A DNA stretch of 64,000 nucleotides, taken from positions 372,001 through 436,000 of the forward strand of contig NZ_LMRP01000003.1 in NCBI RefSeq assembly GCF_001426185.1, in the 5' to 3' direction. The notes beneath the pieces were generated by a model. That model was not told the origin of the DNA. It did not search any database and worked only from the letters and a program-made list of their open reading frames with translations. Made by a program: the position numbers and the translations under genes. Below are positions 50,870 through 62,374 of this stretch, piece by piece. Each line of letters begins with the position of its first letter. The first letter of the stretch is position 1. Source of the stretch: Rhodococcus sp. Leaf247. GTDB lineage: Bacteria; Actinomycetota; Actinomycetes; Mycobacteriales; Mycobacteriaceae.

Positions 50870-52356
50870 CGCCGCGTACCGATGGTCAGGGACAGTCGAT
50901 CGAGGTGCAGCAGTCCACGTTCCGTGCGGACGACGGTGGACCGCTCGTGCGGAGCCAGAGTCAGGGTCACGCCGCCCTCGGAGCCGGTGGAGGAGCCGAC
51001 GCGACCGGACACGGGAACACGGGCAGTCAGTGCAGCATTGAGCAGGCCGAGCAGCACGTCCGTTTCCTCACCGGTCAGGTCGCGGTCGTACACACCGTGA
51101 TCGGCCAGGGACCGGGCGGCGTCGGCTCGCTGCCTCTGCACGCTCAACTGCTGTTCGCGAAGGCGTCGTACACCGGAATCGTTGCGCTGCACTCGCGCCG
51201 GTGCACCGGCTGCGGGCGGTCGACCGGTCTCCGCCAGCGTGCGCGAGATCTCCACCGGCGGTGCGTCCCACCACGACCGGGACACGGGAACGATGTCGTC
51301 GTCGGGGTGGACCATCGAGAGGTGGCGTGGTCTCCCCAACCCGAACACGGCGCCGAACAGGGCGTGGGCGGCGTCCTCGGTGGGTGCGGACGCGAACCAC
51401 CCGGCCAGATGTCGCAGCTGGGACTCGCGACTGACCCCGCCCTTGCGGGTCTCGGTGACGCGGCGCAGCAACGACAGCACCGCCGCGATGGCACTCATCG
51501 TGCCCTCGCGGAGTCGATCCGACTCGGTCGGATCACCGTCTGTCGAGCTGAACCAGTGAACGAGTCCCGTCCACCGCCCCGCCCAGTCGGCGCGCCGCTC
51601 GTCGGGGGTCAGGAACACTCTCTCGTCGCTCGCAGCGGCGCGATCGAGCAGGGCCTCGAGCCCGGTGGCGTCCACCTTCTCGATCGCCGCCGTGAGCTTG
51701 GGTCCGAAACGAGCCAGGTCGAGGCTGAACTCGCGCATATGCGAGAGCAGAGCGTCCTTGTGCGCGAGGAACGATTCCGGGGTGACATCCGTCGTCCGCA
51801 CCAGGTCACCGAGTGAGAGGTAGAAGTGCGCGGCGCGAGTGGCCATGTCGCCCAGCGCCGTGTCCAACCGGTTCAGCTTGCGGTAGACCAGATCGGCATC
51901 GCCGGCGCTGTTCGCCGCGGCCAGCTCGGCGAGGTCTCCGAGCAACTCCGGCAGGACCAGCCGCGACAACGAGGCGTCCTCGGGACGAGCCGCGAGCACG
52001 TCCTCGACTGCGCGGTATGCCTGATATCCGACCTGTCCGAACTGGTAGACGTAATGCCGGTTGCGGTACTCGGCGAGGGTCGCCGCGCGCGTGCCGTCGT
52101 AGCTCCGTTCGAGCACTCCCCAGGTGTGCAGCTGTTCGAGCAGCGGGCTGATCTCCACACCGGTGAGAACGTCGGCGCCCTCGGTGCGGGCCAGGATGTC
52201 GGACACCTCACCGGCGTGCAGGAGCACGACGTATCCGGCGCGGGCATGGTCGAACGCTCGAAGAACCCGCAGGTAGTCGGCACGTTTCTCGGCTGTGGCG
52301 AACGAGAAGAGCCGGAGCCTGTCGTCCACCACGTAGGAGTCGGCGGATTCGGTCAC
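50866..52356 (-). CDS. jetA: JetA, kleisin-like subunit (DUF2397/TIGR02677)
   Basis: A 496-aa DUF2397 protein, the kleisin (MukF-like) subunit that links the two JetC heads. Family-type features are RLFSFATAEKRADYLRVLRAF near the N-terminus, a coiled helical middle part, FGLGRPRHLSM, and a C-terminal winged-helix part. The GTG at 52354-52356 gives VTESADSYVVDDRLRLFSF. It lies only 17 bp after the nirD stop and has no ribosome-binding site, but TACCCT six bases upstream could be a leaderless promoter, so both read-through from nirBD and its own promoter are possible. Confidence 0.9.
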   Translation of the reverse strand: MTESADSYVVDDRLRLFSFATAEKRADYLRVLRAFDHARAGYVVLLHAGEVSDILARTEGADVLTGVEISPLLEQLHTWGVLERSYDGTRAATLAEYRNRHYVYQFGQVGYQAYRAVEDVLAARPEDASLSRLVLPELLGDLAELAAANSAGDADLVYRKLNRLDTALGDMATRAAHFYLSLGDLVRTTDVTPESFLAHKDALLSHMREFSLDLARFGPKLTAAIEKVDATGLEALLDRAAASDERVFLTPDERRADWAGRWTGLVHWFSSTDGDPTESDRLREGTMSAIAAVLSLLRRVTETRKGGVSRESQLRHLAGWFASAPTEDAAHALFGAVFGLGRPRHLSMVHPDDDIVPVSRSWWDAPPVEISRTLAETGRPPAAGAPARVQRNDSGVRRLREQQLSVQRQRADAARSLADHGVYDRDLTGEETDVLLGLLNAALTARVPVSGRVGSSTGSEGGVTLTLAPHERSTVVRTERGLLHLDRLSLTIGTRR

Positions 52357-52362
52357 TGCAAC

Positions 52363-52368
52363 AGGGTA
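52363..52368 (-). promoter_or_regulatory. Leaderless-type -10 element (TACCCT) before jetA
   Basis: On the minus strand TACCCT is followed by six bases and then the jetA GTG at 52356. It fits the TANNNT rule for leaderless promoters and lies between the nirD stop and jetA. Confidence 0.4.
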
Positions 52369-52373
52369 GGCGG

Positions 52374-52691
52374 TCAGGACAGTCGGACAGCCACCTGCCC
52401 GTCGACGACGTCGGCGCTGTAGGTCGCGACCGTTCCGATGCCCTCGGTGGTGCACCGGCCGGTGTCCAGGGAGAACTGGTACTGGTGCAGGGGACACACG
52501 ACGACTGCTCCGTCGATCTGCCCGTCCGCCAGCGGCCCGCCGCGATGTGGGCACACCGCGTCCATCGCGCGCACCGTCCCGTCGGTCAGGAGGAAGACGG
52601 CGATCTGTCGCCCGTCGACGACGTACGTACGGCCTTCGCCGGGGGTGAGATCGTCGACGGTCCCCACGACGGTCGCCTGTGCTGTCGTCAT
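52374..52691 (-). CDS. nirD: Nitrite reductase small subunit NirD (Rieske)
   Basis: A 105-aa Rieske-type [2Fe-2S] protein, with CPHRGGPL and CPLHQYQF giving the Cys-His pairs. It is the small subunit of the cytoplasmic NAD(P)H nitrite reductase. The ATG overlaps the nirB stop as ATGA. The ending VVDGQVAVRLS is normal for the family. Confidence 0.94.
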   Translation of the reverse strand: MTTAQATVVGTVDDLTPGEGRTYVVDGRQIAVFLLTDGTVRAMDAVCPHRGGPLADGQIDGAVVVCPLHQYQFSLDTGRCTTEGIGTVATYSADVVDGQVAVRLS

Positions 52692-55207
52692 CGGATTGCG
52701 GGAAGGCCGGAGGCCGGTCGGGGTCGAACCGGCACCTGAGGCAGCGGGAGCAGGGGGAGGGAGGGTGCGAACTGGGCGGGTGACCGCGGCGCCGCACGTT
52801 CCTTCCACGGATCGGTGTAGCCGTCGATGGAGATCTGGATGCGCTCGTCGAGTCCTGCACAGAGGCCCTCGGCATCGTCGACGAGCAGTCGCTGCAGCGT
52901 TTCGAGGCCGACCCGCGGCACGAAGGCGTAGGTCCGCTCGAGCCACTTGGCCTCCTCGCGGTAGTACTGGATGAACCGGCCCGCGAGGGTGAGGACTTCC
53001 TCGGGGGAGTCGACGGTCGCGAGAACGTCGCCCTTGCGGATATGTGCGCCGGCCGCGCCGCCGACGTAGATCTCCCACCGGCCGTCGCCGACGGCCACCA
53101 CACCGAAGTCCTTGCAGAGCGCCTCGGAGCAGTTGCGGGGGCATCCGGCTACGGCCAACTTGAGCTTCGCGGGCGTTTCGAGACCCTGGAACCGTTCCTC
53201 GATGGCGATGCCGAGTGCTGTCGAATCGCCCAGCCCGAAGCGGCAGAAATCGCTACCGACACACGTCTTCACGGTGCGCATGCTCTTGCCGTAGGCGTAT
53301 CCGGACGGCATGTCGAGATCGCCCCACACGTTCGGCAGGTCTTCCTTCTTGATGCCGAGCAGGTCGATGCGCTGACCACCGGTGACCTTGACCAGTGGGA
53401 CCCCGTACTTGTCCGCGACGTCCGCGATCTTCCGCAGCTGGTCCGGGGTGGTCACGCCGCCCTTCATCTGTGGAACGACGGAGAAGGTGCCGTCGCGCTG
53501 GATGTTGGCGTGTACGCGGTCGTTGATGAACAGCGCGCCTCGCTCGTCGACCCAGTCGGGTCCCCAGACCACGCGCAGCAACGAGGCCAGCGGCATCTTC
53601 GCTGTCGCGTCCTCGGCATCGGCCAGCGCATCGAACACTGCGGAGACGGATCGGAGGTTCTGCGAGCGGACGGCCTCGATGAGCTCGGGCTTGGACATCG
53701 GGATGCAGGGGACGTACCAGTCCGCCGCAGGATCGACGGTGAGTGCCCCACCGGCGGCGCAGGCGACGATGTCCGCGACCAAGCCCTTGCAGGATCCGCA
53801 TCCTTTGCCCGCACGGGTCTTTCCCACGACCTCGGAGACAGTGGTGGCCCCGCCGTGCACGCACGCGACGATGTCACCCTTCGTGACCCCGTTGCAGTTG
53901 CACACCTGCACGTCGTCGGACAGCTCGGCCGCGCCGGTCTCGGCGCTGGGTGTGCCCATGTCGAAGAGCATGCTGATGCGCTCGTCGGGAAGCGGCACCT
54001 TCTCGTCGAACGCCTGGGTCAGGAAACTCACCTTGCTGATGTCACCCAGCAGCATCGCGCCGATCAGCTTGTTGTCGCGCACGACCACCGACTTATAGGT
54101 GCCGCTTCGGGGTTCGTAGAACTGCACGAACTCGTCGGTGTCCCGCTCGGGGCCCTTGACGCCCATCGCGGCGACGTCGACGCCCGCGACCTTGAGCTTC
54201 GTCGTCAGCCGCGAACCATGATATGCCGCAGCCGGATTCGCACCGGTCAGCACGTCGGCCAGGACCGACGCCTGCTCCCACAAGGGAGCCACGAGGCCGT
54301 ACACCTCACCGCGGTGCTGGCAGCATTCTCCGACCGCGTGGATCGCCCCTTCGTCCTCGCACCGCATCTGATCGTCGACGACGATGCCGCGCTCGATCAC
54401 CAGTCCGGCACGCCGCGCGAGGTCGACGTTGGGGCGGATGCCGGCAGTCACGACGATCATGTCCGCGGGCAGGGTGGAACCGTCGTTGAACGCGACCCCG
54501 GTGACTGCGCCGCTGTCGTCCCGCAGCACCGCCGTGGTGCGCTTGGACGTGTAGACGCCGACGCCGAGGTCCTCGATCTTGTTGCGCAGCACGCGTCCAC
54601 CACGTTCGTCGAGCTGCTGGTTCATCAGGTGACCGGGGGAGTGCACGACGTCGACGTCGATGCCTTGAGTGCGCAAACCGTAGGCGGCTTCGAGTCCCAG
54701 CAGTCCGCCACCGATGACGACGGCGCGGATGCCGTCGCGGGAGGACGCCATCTGCAGCATCCCGTTGGTGTCCTCGATCGTCCGGAAACCGAAGACGCCG
54801 CGCGCCAGTCTGCCGTCGGCCTCTCGAAGTCCGTCCATGTTGGGAAAGAACGTCGTGCTCCCGGTCGCGATGATCACGGTGTCGTACGGGACGACTCGCC
54901 CGCTCTCGCATGTCACGTTCTTGGCGAATCGGTCCAGCGCGACCGCCCGGTCACCGACGTGGAGGGTGACGCCGTTCTCCCGGTACCAGGCCATGGGGTT
55001 GAGCATCAGATCGTCGTCGTCGATGGACGACTCACCCGAGAGCACGTGCGAGAGCATGATCCGGTTGTAGTTGCCGTACGGCTCGTCGCCGATCATCGTG
55101 ACGTCGAACTTGTCGGGGTCGCGGCCGAGGATCTCCTCGACGGTGCGAGCCCCCGCCATTCCGTTGCCGACGACGAGCAGTCGGTGCCGTCCTGCTGCAG
55201 GCGACAT
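52688..55207 (-). CDS. nirB: Nitrite reductase large subunit NirB (NAD(P)H, siroheme)
   Basis: An 839-aa assimilatory nitrite reductase reducing nitrite to ammonium. In order: an FAD/NAD(P)H-binding domain (VVGNGMAGARTVEEIL, GGGLLGLEAAYGL), a BFD-like [2Fe-2S] domain with CNCNGVTKGD and CGSCKG, a ferredoxin-like domain, and the siroheme/[4Fe-4S] domain with TCVGSDFCRFG and CPRNCSEALCKDFG. The C-terminus has an unusual Pro-rich tail of about 35 residues just before nirD. Its ATG overlaps the stop of the upstream small gene (TGATG). Confidence 0.96.
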   Translation of the reverse strand: MSPAAGRHRLLVVGNGMAGARTVEEILGRDPDKFDVTMIGDEPYGNYNRIMLSHVLSGESSIDDDDLMLNPMAWYRENGVTLHVGDRAVALDRFAKNVTCESGRVVPYDTVIIATGSTTFFPNMDGLREADGRLARGVFGFRTIEDTNGMLQMASSRDGIRAVVIGGGLLGLEAAYGLRTQGIDVDVVHSPGHLMNQQLDERGGRVLRNKIEDLGVGVYTSKRTTAVLRDDSGAVTGVAFNDGSTLPADMIVVTAGIRPNVDLARRAGLVIERGIVVDDQMRCEDEGAIHAVGECCQHRGEVYGLVAPLWEQASVLADVLTGANPAAAYHGSRLTTKLKVAGVDVAAMGVKGPERDTDEFVQFYEPRSGTYKSVVVRDNKLIGAMLLGDISKVSFLTQAFDEKVPLPDERISMLFDMGTPSAETGAAELSDDVQVCNCNGVTKGDIVACVHGGATTVSEVVGKTRAGKGCGSCKGLVADIVACAAGGALTVDPAADWYVPCIPMSKPELIEAVRSQNLRSVSAVFDALADAEDATAKMPLASLLRVVWGPDWVDERGALFINDRVHANIQRDGTFSVVPQMKGGVTTPDQLRKIADVADKYGVPLVKVTGGQRIDLLGIKKEDLPNVWGDLDMPSGYAYGKSMRTVKTCVGSDFCRFGLGDSTALGIAIEERFQGLETPAKLKLAVAGCPRNCSEALCKDFGVVAVGDGRWEIYVGGAAGAHIRKGDVLATVDSPEEVLTLAGRFIQYYREEAKWLERTYAFVPRVGLETLQRLLVDDAEGLCAGLDERIQISIDGYTDPWKERAAPRSPAQFAPSLPLLPLPQVPVRPRPASGLPAIR

Positions 55208-55554
55208 CAGAAGATCATCATCCCGAAGTCGACGACGACCTCGCCGCTGCAGCCGTCGGGTGCGGCGACGGTGAGTTCGAGAACCGAGTCCGGATCGACG
55301 TCCTCGACGACGCGCAGCGGAACGTTGACGCTCGCCTTCGCGCCCATCGGGAACACGCGCATCGACTCTCCGTCGCGCGTGAGCGTGACGACGACCAGTT
55401 CGTCGGAGGAGTTACCGCCGCGGAAGTAGAGCGGCTGGGCGGTCAGGCCCGACGGAACGGTGTATGCCGTGGCGGCGTCGAGAAGCTCGGACTTACCCAG
55501 GCCGTGCCCGACGAAGGGGAAGACGCCTTGGATGAACTTCGGAGTGCTGGCCAT
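55207..55554 (-). CDS. Small hypothetical protein of the nirBD operon
   Basis: A 115-aa soluble protein, MASTPKFIQGVFPFVGHGLG at the start, then alternating hydrophobic strands (PLYFRGGNSSDELVVVTL, VFPMGAKASVNVPLRVVED, VLELTVAAPDGCSGEVVVDFG). The pattern suggests an all-beta, jelly-roll-like fold. I do not recognise the family. Its stop shares a base with the nirB start (TGATG), so it is cotranslated with nirB, which points to a role tied to nitrite reduction or its control. Confidence 0.75.
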   Translation of the reverse strand: MASTPKFIQGVFPFVGHGLGKSELLDAATAYTVPSGLTAQPLYFRGGNSSDELVVVTLTRDGESMRVFPMGAKASVNVPLRVVEDVDPDSVLELTVAAPDGCSGEVVVDFGMMIF

Positions 55555-55565
55555 GGGACGACTGT

Positions 55566-55603
55566 CCGTGCACGCGGTGACGGCACTGCTGCGCTCGTGT
55601 TAC
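55566..55603 (-). promoter_or_regulatory. Possible GlnR box upstream of the nirB operon
   Basis: On the minus strand GTAAC (55599-55603), GCAGC (55588-55592) and GTCAC (55577-55581) are separated by exactly six bases each, as in the actinobacterial GlnR pattern GTnAC-N6-GnAAC-N6-GTnAC-N6-GnAAC; the fourth element (CACGG) does not match. GlnR controls nirB in relatives. The box lies only 12 bp before the first ATG, closer than usual for an activator site, so this is tentative. Confidence 0.35.
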
Positions 55604-55644
55604 GGCGGCGTCATCATTCACTCTCGAGCGCGACCGGCGCTCTG

Positions 55645-56778
55645 TCAGGTCTTCGGCCCGGTCATCACCAGCGGCGCGACGACTGCCAACAGGACGGCGG
55701 GGATGACGAACGCCAGCGTCGGGTGCACCCCGTACAGCGGGGTCAGCGCGAGCGGAGCGAAGGCCGCCCCCGAGAACCGGAACGACTGGACGACCGAGAC
55801 GGCGCCGCCGCGGTTCGCCCCCGACGAGCCGAGGACTGCGGCGTTGACGCCGACCAGGATGAACTGGCTCGCGACACCCGCTGCTGCCCAGACGAGGCCG
55901 ACAACCACCAGGCTGGGCATGGTGCCGGCGAGGGTGACGAGGACCGCGCCGACAGGAGCGGCGCCCACGATCGCTCGACGTGGACCGATGCGGTCGATCA
56001 GTCCACCGACGCGTCGTGCCACCAGGATTCCGGCGACGCCGAACACGGTCAGCAGCAGTCCGCGCTGGGTGGAGGACAGGCCGAACGTGTCCTCGGCGCG
56101 GAAGGCGACGAGGAAGTTGAGGCCTCCCAGGGCGCCCCAGCCGAGGAGCGCGACCACCGCCACGCGCAGGACCGGGACGGTGAGGGCGTCGCGGAGGCGT
56201 TCGGGACGACCGCCGGGGGTGGACGGCGATGTCGCCGGGGGAAGTCCGACGAATCCGAGGATCGCAGCGACGACGGCCAGCACGACGAACGCATACCGCC
56301 AGTCGAACTCCGCGGCGAGGCCACCGACCAGCGGAGCGCTGGTCTGACCTGCTGCCTGCAGGGCGCCGAACGTGCCGAGAACCCGTCCCAGGCGCTCGCG
56401 CGGAGTCACGGCAGCCAGTGACGCGAGAAGCAACGGCGTCGTGAAGGAATTGCCGATGCCCTGGAGAGCGCGCGCACCCAGCAGCAGGTCGAGCGTGGGC
56501 GCGACCGCGCACAGGAGCGAGGAGACGACGTAGAGAAGGTAGGCGAGGCGCACGGTGCGCACGCGGCCCCACCGCGCGCCGAGGGTGCCCGACACGAGCA
56601 TGGCCAGCGCGAACGGGAACAGGTACGCACTGAGGGTGGATGCCGCCGACCCGGTGGACACACCCAGGTCTGCCCCCATCTCGGGCAGCATCGACGACAC
56701 CACTCCGCCGCCGAACGGGCCGAGGAAGCCGCCGGCGTACAGAGCGCCGATGCGGAGCCGTGCGAGTCGCGAGCTCAC
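55645..56778 (-). CDS. Major facilitator superfamily transporter
   Basis: A 377-aa MFS protein with about 12 transmembrane segments. The loop 2-3 motif appears as GTLGARWGRVRTVRLAY, and RALQGIGNSFTTPLLLASLAAVTPRERLGRVLG resembles drug/H+ antiporters of the DHA1 type. It lacks nitrate-porter signatures, so it is probably not a NarK despite lying next to nirBD. The GTG at 56776-56778 is 16 bp after the PAC2 stop; longer in-frame starts would overlap PAC2. The substrate is unknown. Confidence 0.87.
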   Translation of the reverse strand: MSSRLARLRIGALYAGGFLGPFGGGVVSSMLPEMGADLGVSTGSAASTLSAYLFPFALAMLVSGTLGARWGRVRTVRLAYLLYVVSSLLCAVAPTLDLLLGARALQGIGNSFTTPLLLASLAAVTPRERLGRVLGTFGALQAAGQTSAPLVGGLAAEFDWRYAFVVLAVVAAILGFVGLPPATSPSTPGGRPERLRDALTVPVLRVAVVALLGWGALGGLNFLVAFRAEDTFGLSSTQRGLLLTVFGVAGILVARRVGGLIDRIGPRRAIVGAAPVGAVLVTLAGTMPSLVVVGLVWAAAGVASQFILVGVNAAVLGSSGANRGGAVSVVQSFRFSGAAFAPLALTPLYGVHPTLAFVIPAVLLAVVAPLVMTGPKT

Positions 56779-56794
56779 CGGTGACGAGCGCGCG

Positions 56795-57742
56795 TCACAA
56801 CCCGAAGCTTCCGGGACCCCGTCGGCGTAGGTAGCGCTCGAACTCGGCGGCCAGCGCGTCACCGTCCACCTTGGAGACGGCCTCGGACATGTCGACCTCG
56901 GCGTCGCCGCGCTCTTCGAGAGTGCGGACGTACTCGGCGATCTCGTCGTCGTCCTTGGTCATCTCGGTGACCGACTCCTCCCAGTCCTCGGCCAACGAAG
57001 GAAGTTCGCCGAGAGGCACCTCGATGTCGAGGACGTCCTCGACGCGCTGCAGCAGGGCGACGGTGGCCTTCGGGTTGGGCGGCTGCGAGACGTAGTGCGG
57101 AACCGCTGCCCACAGGGACACGGCCGGGATGCCTGCCTTGACGCATTCGTCCTGAAGCACTCCGGTGATGCCGGTCGGGCCCTCGTACCGGGTCTGCTCG
57201 AGGTTGAACTGCTCCGCCGACTCGGTGCTGTACGCGGTGCCGGTCACCGGAACGGGCCTGGTGTGCGGTGTGTCGGCGAGCAGCGCGCCGAGAATGACGA
57301 CCGTTTCGACGCCGAGCTGGTCGATGAACTCGAGCAGGTCGTCGCAGAAGCTCCGCCAGCGCATGTTGGGCTCGATACCGCGCAGGAGAACCACGTCGCG
57401 GTCGCTGCCGGGAGGCGAGCACACCGACAACCGCGTCGACGGCCACTCGATCTCGCGGGTGACACCGTCGACCTGGCGCACGGTGGGCCGGTTCACCTGG
57501 TAGTCGTAGTAGTCCTCGGAGTCCAGCTCCGCCAGAGGTGTCGCGTCCCAGATGAGCTCGAGATGCTCGACGGCACCGCTCGCGGCGTCACCCGCGTCGT
57601 TCCACCCTTCGAAGGCGGCGACGAGAATCGGGGCGCGCAGGGTAGGGAGGATCTCGCCCAGCTCGGAATCGACCGTTTCCTGGATCTCACTGGGGTCTCG
57701 AACCACGGGGGAATCGCCCTGGGGCGTTTCTGGCGCACTCAC
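56795..57742 (-). CDS. PAC2 family protein (Rv2125-like)
   Basis: A 315-aa protein of the PAC2 (proteasome assembly chaperone 2-like) family: PILVAAFEGWNDAGDAASGAVEHL at the N-terminus, VVLLRGIEPNMRWRSFCDDLLEF, VVILGALLADTPHTRPVPVTG and the C-terminal acidic part ending GPGSFGL. Actinobacteria have proteasomes, but a chaperone role for this group is not proven. It starts at the GTG at 57740-57742, preceded by TAGGCT at a leaderless distance. It is divergent from metH, as in M. tuberculosis. Confidence 0.92.
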   Translation of the reverse strand: MSAPETPQGDSPVVRDPSEIQETVDSELGEILPTLRAPILVAAFEGWNDAGDAASGAVEHLELIWDATPLAELDSEDYYDYQVNRPTVRQVDGVTREIEWPSTRLSVCSPPGSDRDVVLLRGIEPNMRWRSFCDDLLEFIDQLGVETVVILGALLADTPHTRPVPVTGTAYSTESAEQFNLEQTRYEGPTGITGVLQDECVKAGIPAVSLWAAVPHYVSQPPNPKATVALLQRVEDVLDIEVPLGELPSLAEDWEESVTEMTKDDDEIAEYVRTLEERGDAEVDMSEAVSKVDGDALAAEFERYLRRRGPGSFGL

Positions 57743-57748
57743 CCACCC

Positions 57749-57786
57749 AGCCTACGACCAGAGGTGTCGGGACCGACCACTACTGT
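57749..57786. promoter_or_regulatory. Back-to-back leaderless promoters of PAC2 gene and metH
   Basis: In the 51-bp divergent gap, TAGGCT on the minus strand (57749-57754) ends six bases before the PAC2 GTG, and TACTGT on the plus strand (57781-57786) ends seven bases before the metH ATG. Neither gene has a ribosome-binding site. The gap is too short for a cobalamin riboswitch. Confidence 0.5.
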
Positions 57787-57793
57787 TGAGCAC

Positions 57794-61355
<3,562 letters not shown>

Positions 61356-61363
<8 letters not shown>

Positions 61364-62024
61364 GCTCCAGGCCGTCTTGTTCGACATGGACGGGACGTTG
61401 TTGGACTCGGAGCGCCTGTGGGACATCGCGGTGTACGAGCTGTCGGCGTCGTTCGGCCGTGAGCTGACGCCGGAGGTGCGCGAGTCCACTCTGGGCAACT
61501 CCATGATGGGTGCCCTGGCGAAGGTGTTCGCCCATGTCGGTCGTGAGGCGACGCCGGAGAATCTGGCGGAGGCGGCGCAGTGGCTGAACACTCGGGTGGT
61601 CGAGCTGTTCGGTGAGGGGCTGCCGTGGCGCCCGGGTGCCGAGGCAGCGCTGGATCTGGTGAAGTCGGCCGGTCTGGGGTGCGCGTTGGTGACCAACACC
61701 GAGCGCATGCTGACGGAGATCGCACTCGAGACGCTCGGACGGCACCGCTTCGACGCCACGGTGTGCGGCGACGAGGTCGAGCATGCGAAGCCCGCTCCGG
61801 ATCCGTATCGGCGGGGTGCCCACTTGCTGGGCGTGGACGCGGGGTCGTGCGTGGCCGTCGAGGACTCGCCGACGGGTACCGAATCGGCGATCGCTGCCGG
61901 GTGCGCGGTCGTGGTGGTGCCGTCGGAGGTCCGGGTGCCCGACGGTCCGGGTAGGACCTTCCGGACGACGCTCGAAGGGCTGACGCTGGACGACCTGAGG
62001 TCTGCGCGCGCTCGAGGACACTGA
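61356..62024 (+). CDS. HAD-superfamily hydrolase (beta-phosphoglucomutase-like)
   Basis: A 222-aa HAD phosphatase. Motif I is LFDMDGTLLDSE with the nucleophilic Asp, motif II is in ALVTNTERM, and motifs III/IV are HAKPAPDPY and VAVEDSPTGTESAIAAG. The cap domain is the small helical type placed after motif I. The ATG at 61356 overlaps the metH end by eight bases, so it is cotranscribed with metH. The substrate is unknown. Confidence 0.93.
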
Positions 62025-62063
62025 TGGCGGTGGGTCGGCGCCGCCGTGGAACAATCATGACCC

Positions 62064-62327
62064 GTGAAGAACTTCGAGTCCCTGTTCGCCGAGCTCACCG
62101 ATCGCGCTGCCACCAGGCCTGAGGGCTCCGGCACCGTCGCCGCGCTGGACGCGGGAGTGCATCAGCAGGGCAAGAAGATCCTCGAAGAGGCCGGCGAAGT
62201 GTGGATCGCCGCCGAGCACGAGAGCGACGACGCTCTCGCCGAGGAGATCTCGCAGCTTCTGTACTGGGTCCAGGTGTTGATGGTGGGCAAGAACCTGTCG
62301 CTCGAGGATGTCTACCGACATCTGTGA
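62064..62327 (+). CDS. hisE: Phosphoribosyl-ATP pyrophosphatase HisE
   Basis: An 87-aa helical enzyme for the second step of histidine synthesis, hydrolysing phosphoribosyl-ATP to phosphoribosyl-AMP. Family motifs are [33 protein letters not shown] sequence with the metal-binding EEAGE and the later [16 protein letters not shown]. It starts at the GTG at 62064. It is 47 bp upstream of hisG, as in Rv2122c-Rv2121c. Confidence 0.95.
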   Translation: MKNFESLFAELTDRAATRPEGSGTVAALDAGVHQQGKKILEEAGEVWIAAEHESDDALAEEISQLLYWVQVLMVGKNLSLEDVYRHL

Positions 62328-62374
62328 GCACGTCCGCGTTCCTCACCCACCTCTCTCACCACAGGATGTAGATC

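Noticed and set aside
55645..56778. Nitrate/nitrite transporter NarK, suggested by nirBD next door
   Set aside because: The sequence lacks nitrate-porter signatures and looks more like a DHA1-type drug transporter, so only MFS is claimed.
57743..57793. Cobalamin riboswitch upstream of metH
   Set aside because: The gap to the divergent gene is only 51 bp, far too short, and no B12 box is seen; the mutA upstream gap likewise shows none.
57095..57793. Long N-terminal extension of metH
   Set aside because: The open frame continues upstream through the divergent PAC2 gene, but MetH homology starts at the ATG at 57794.
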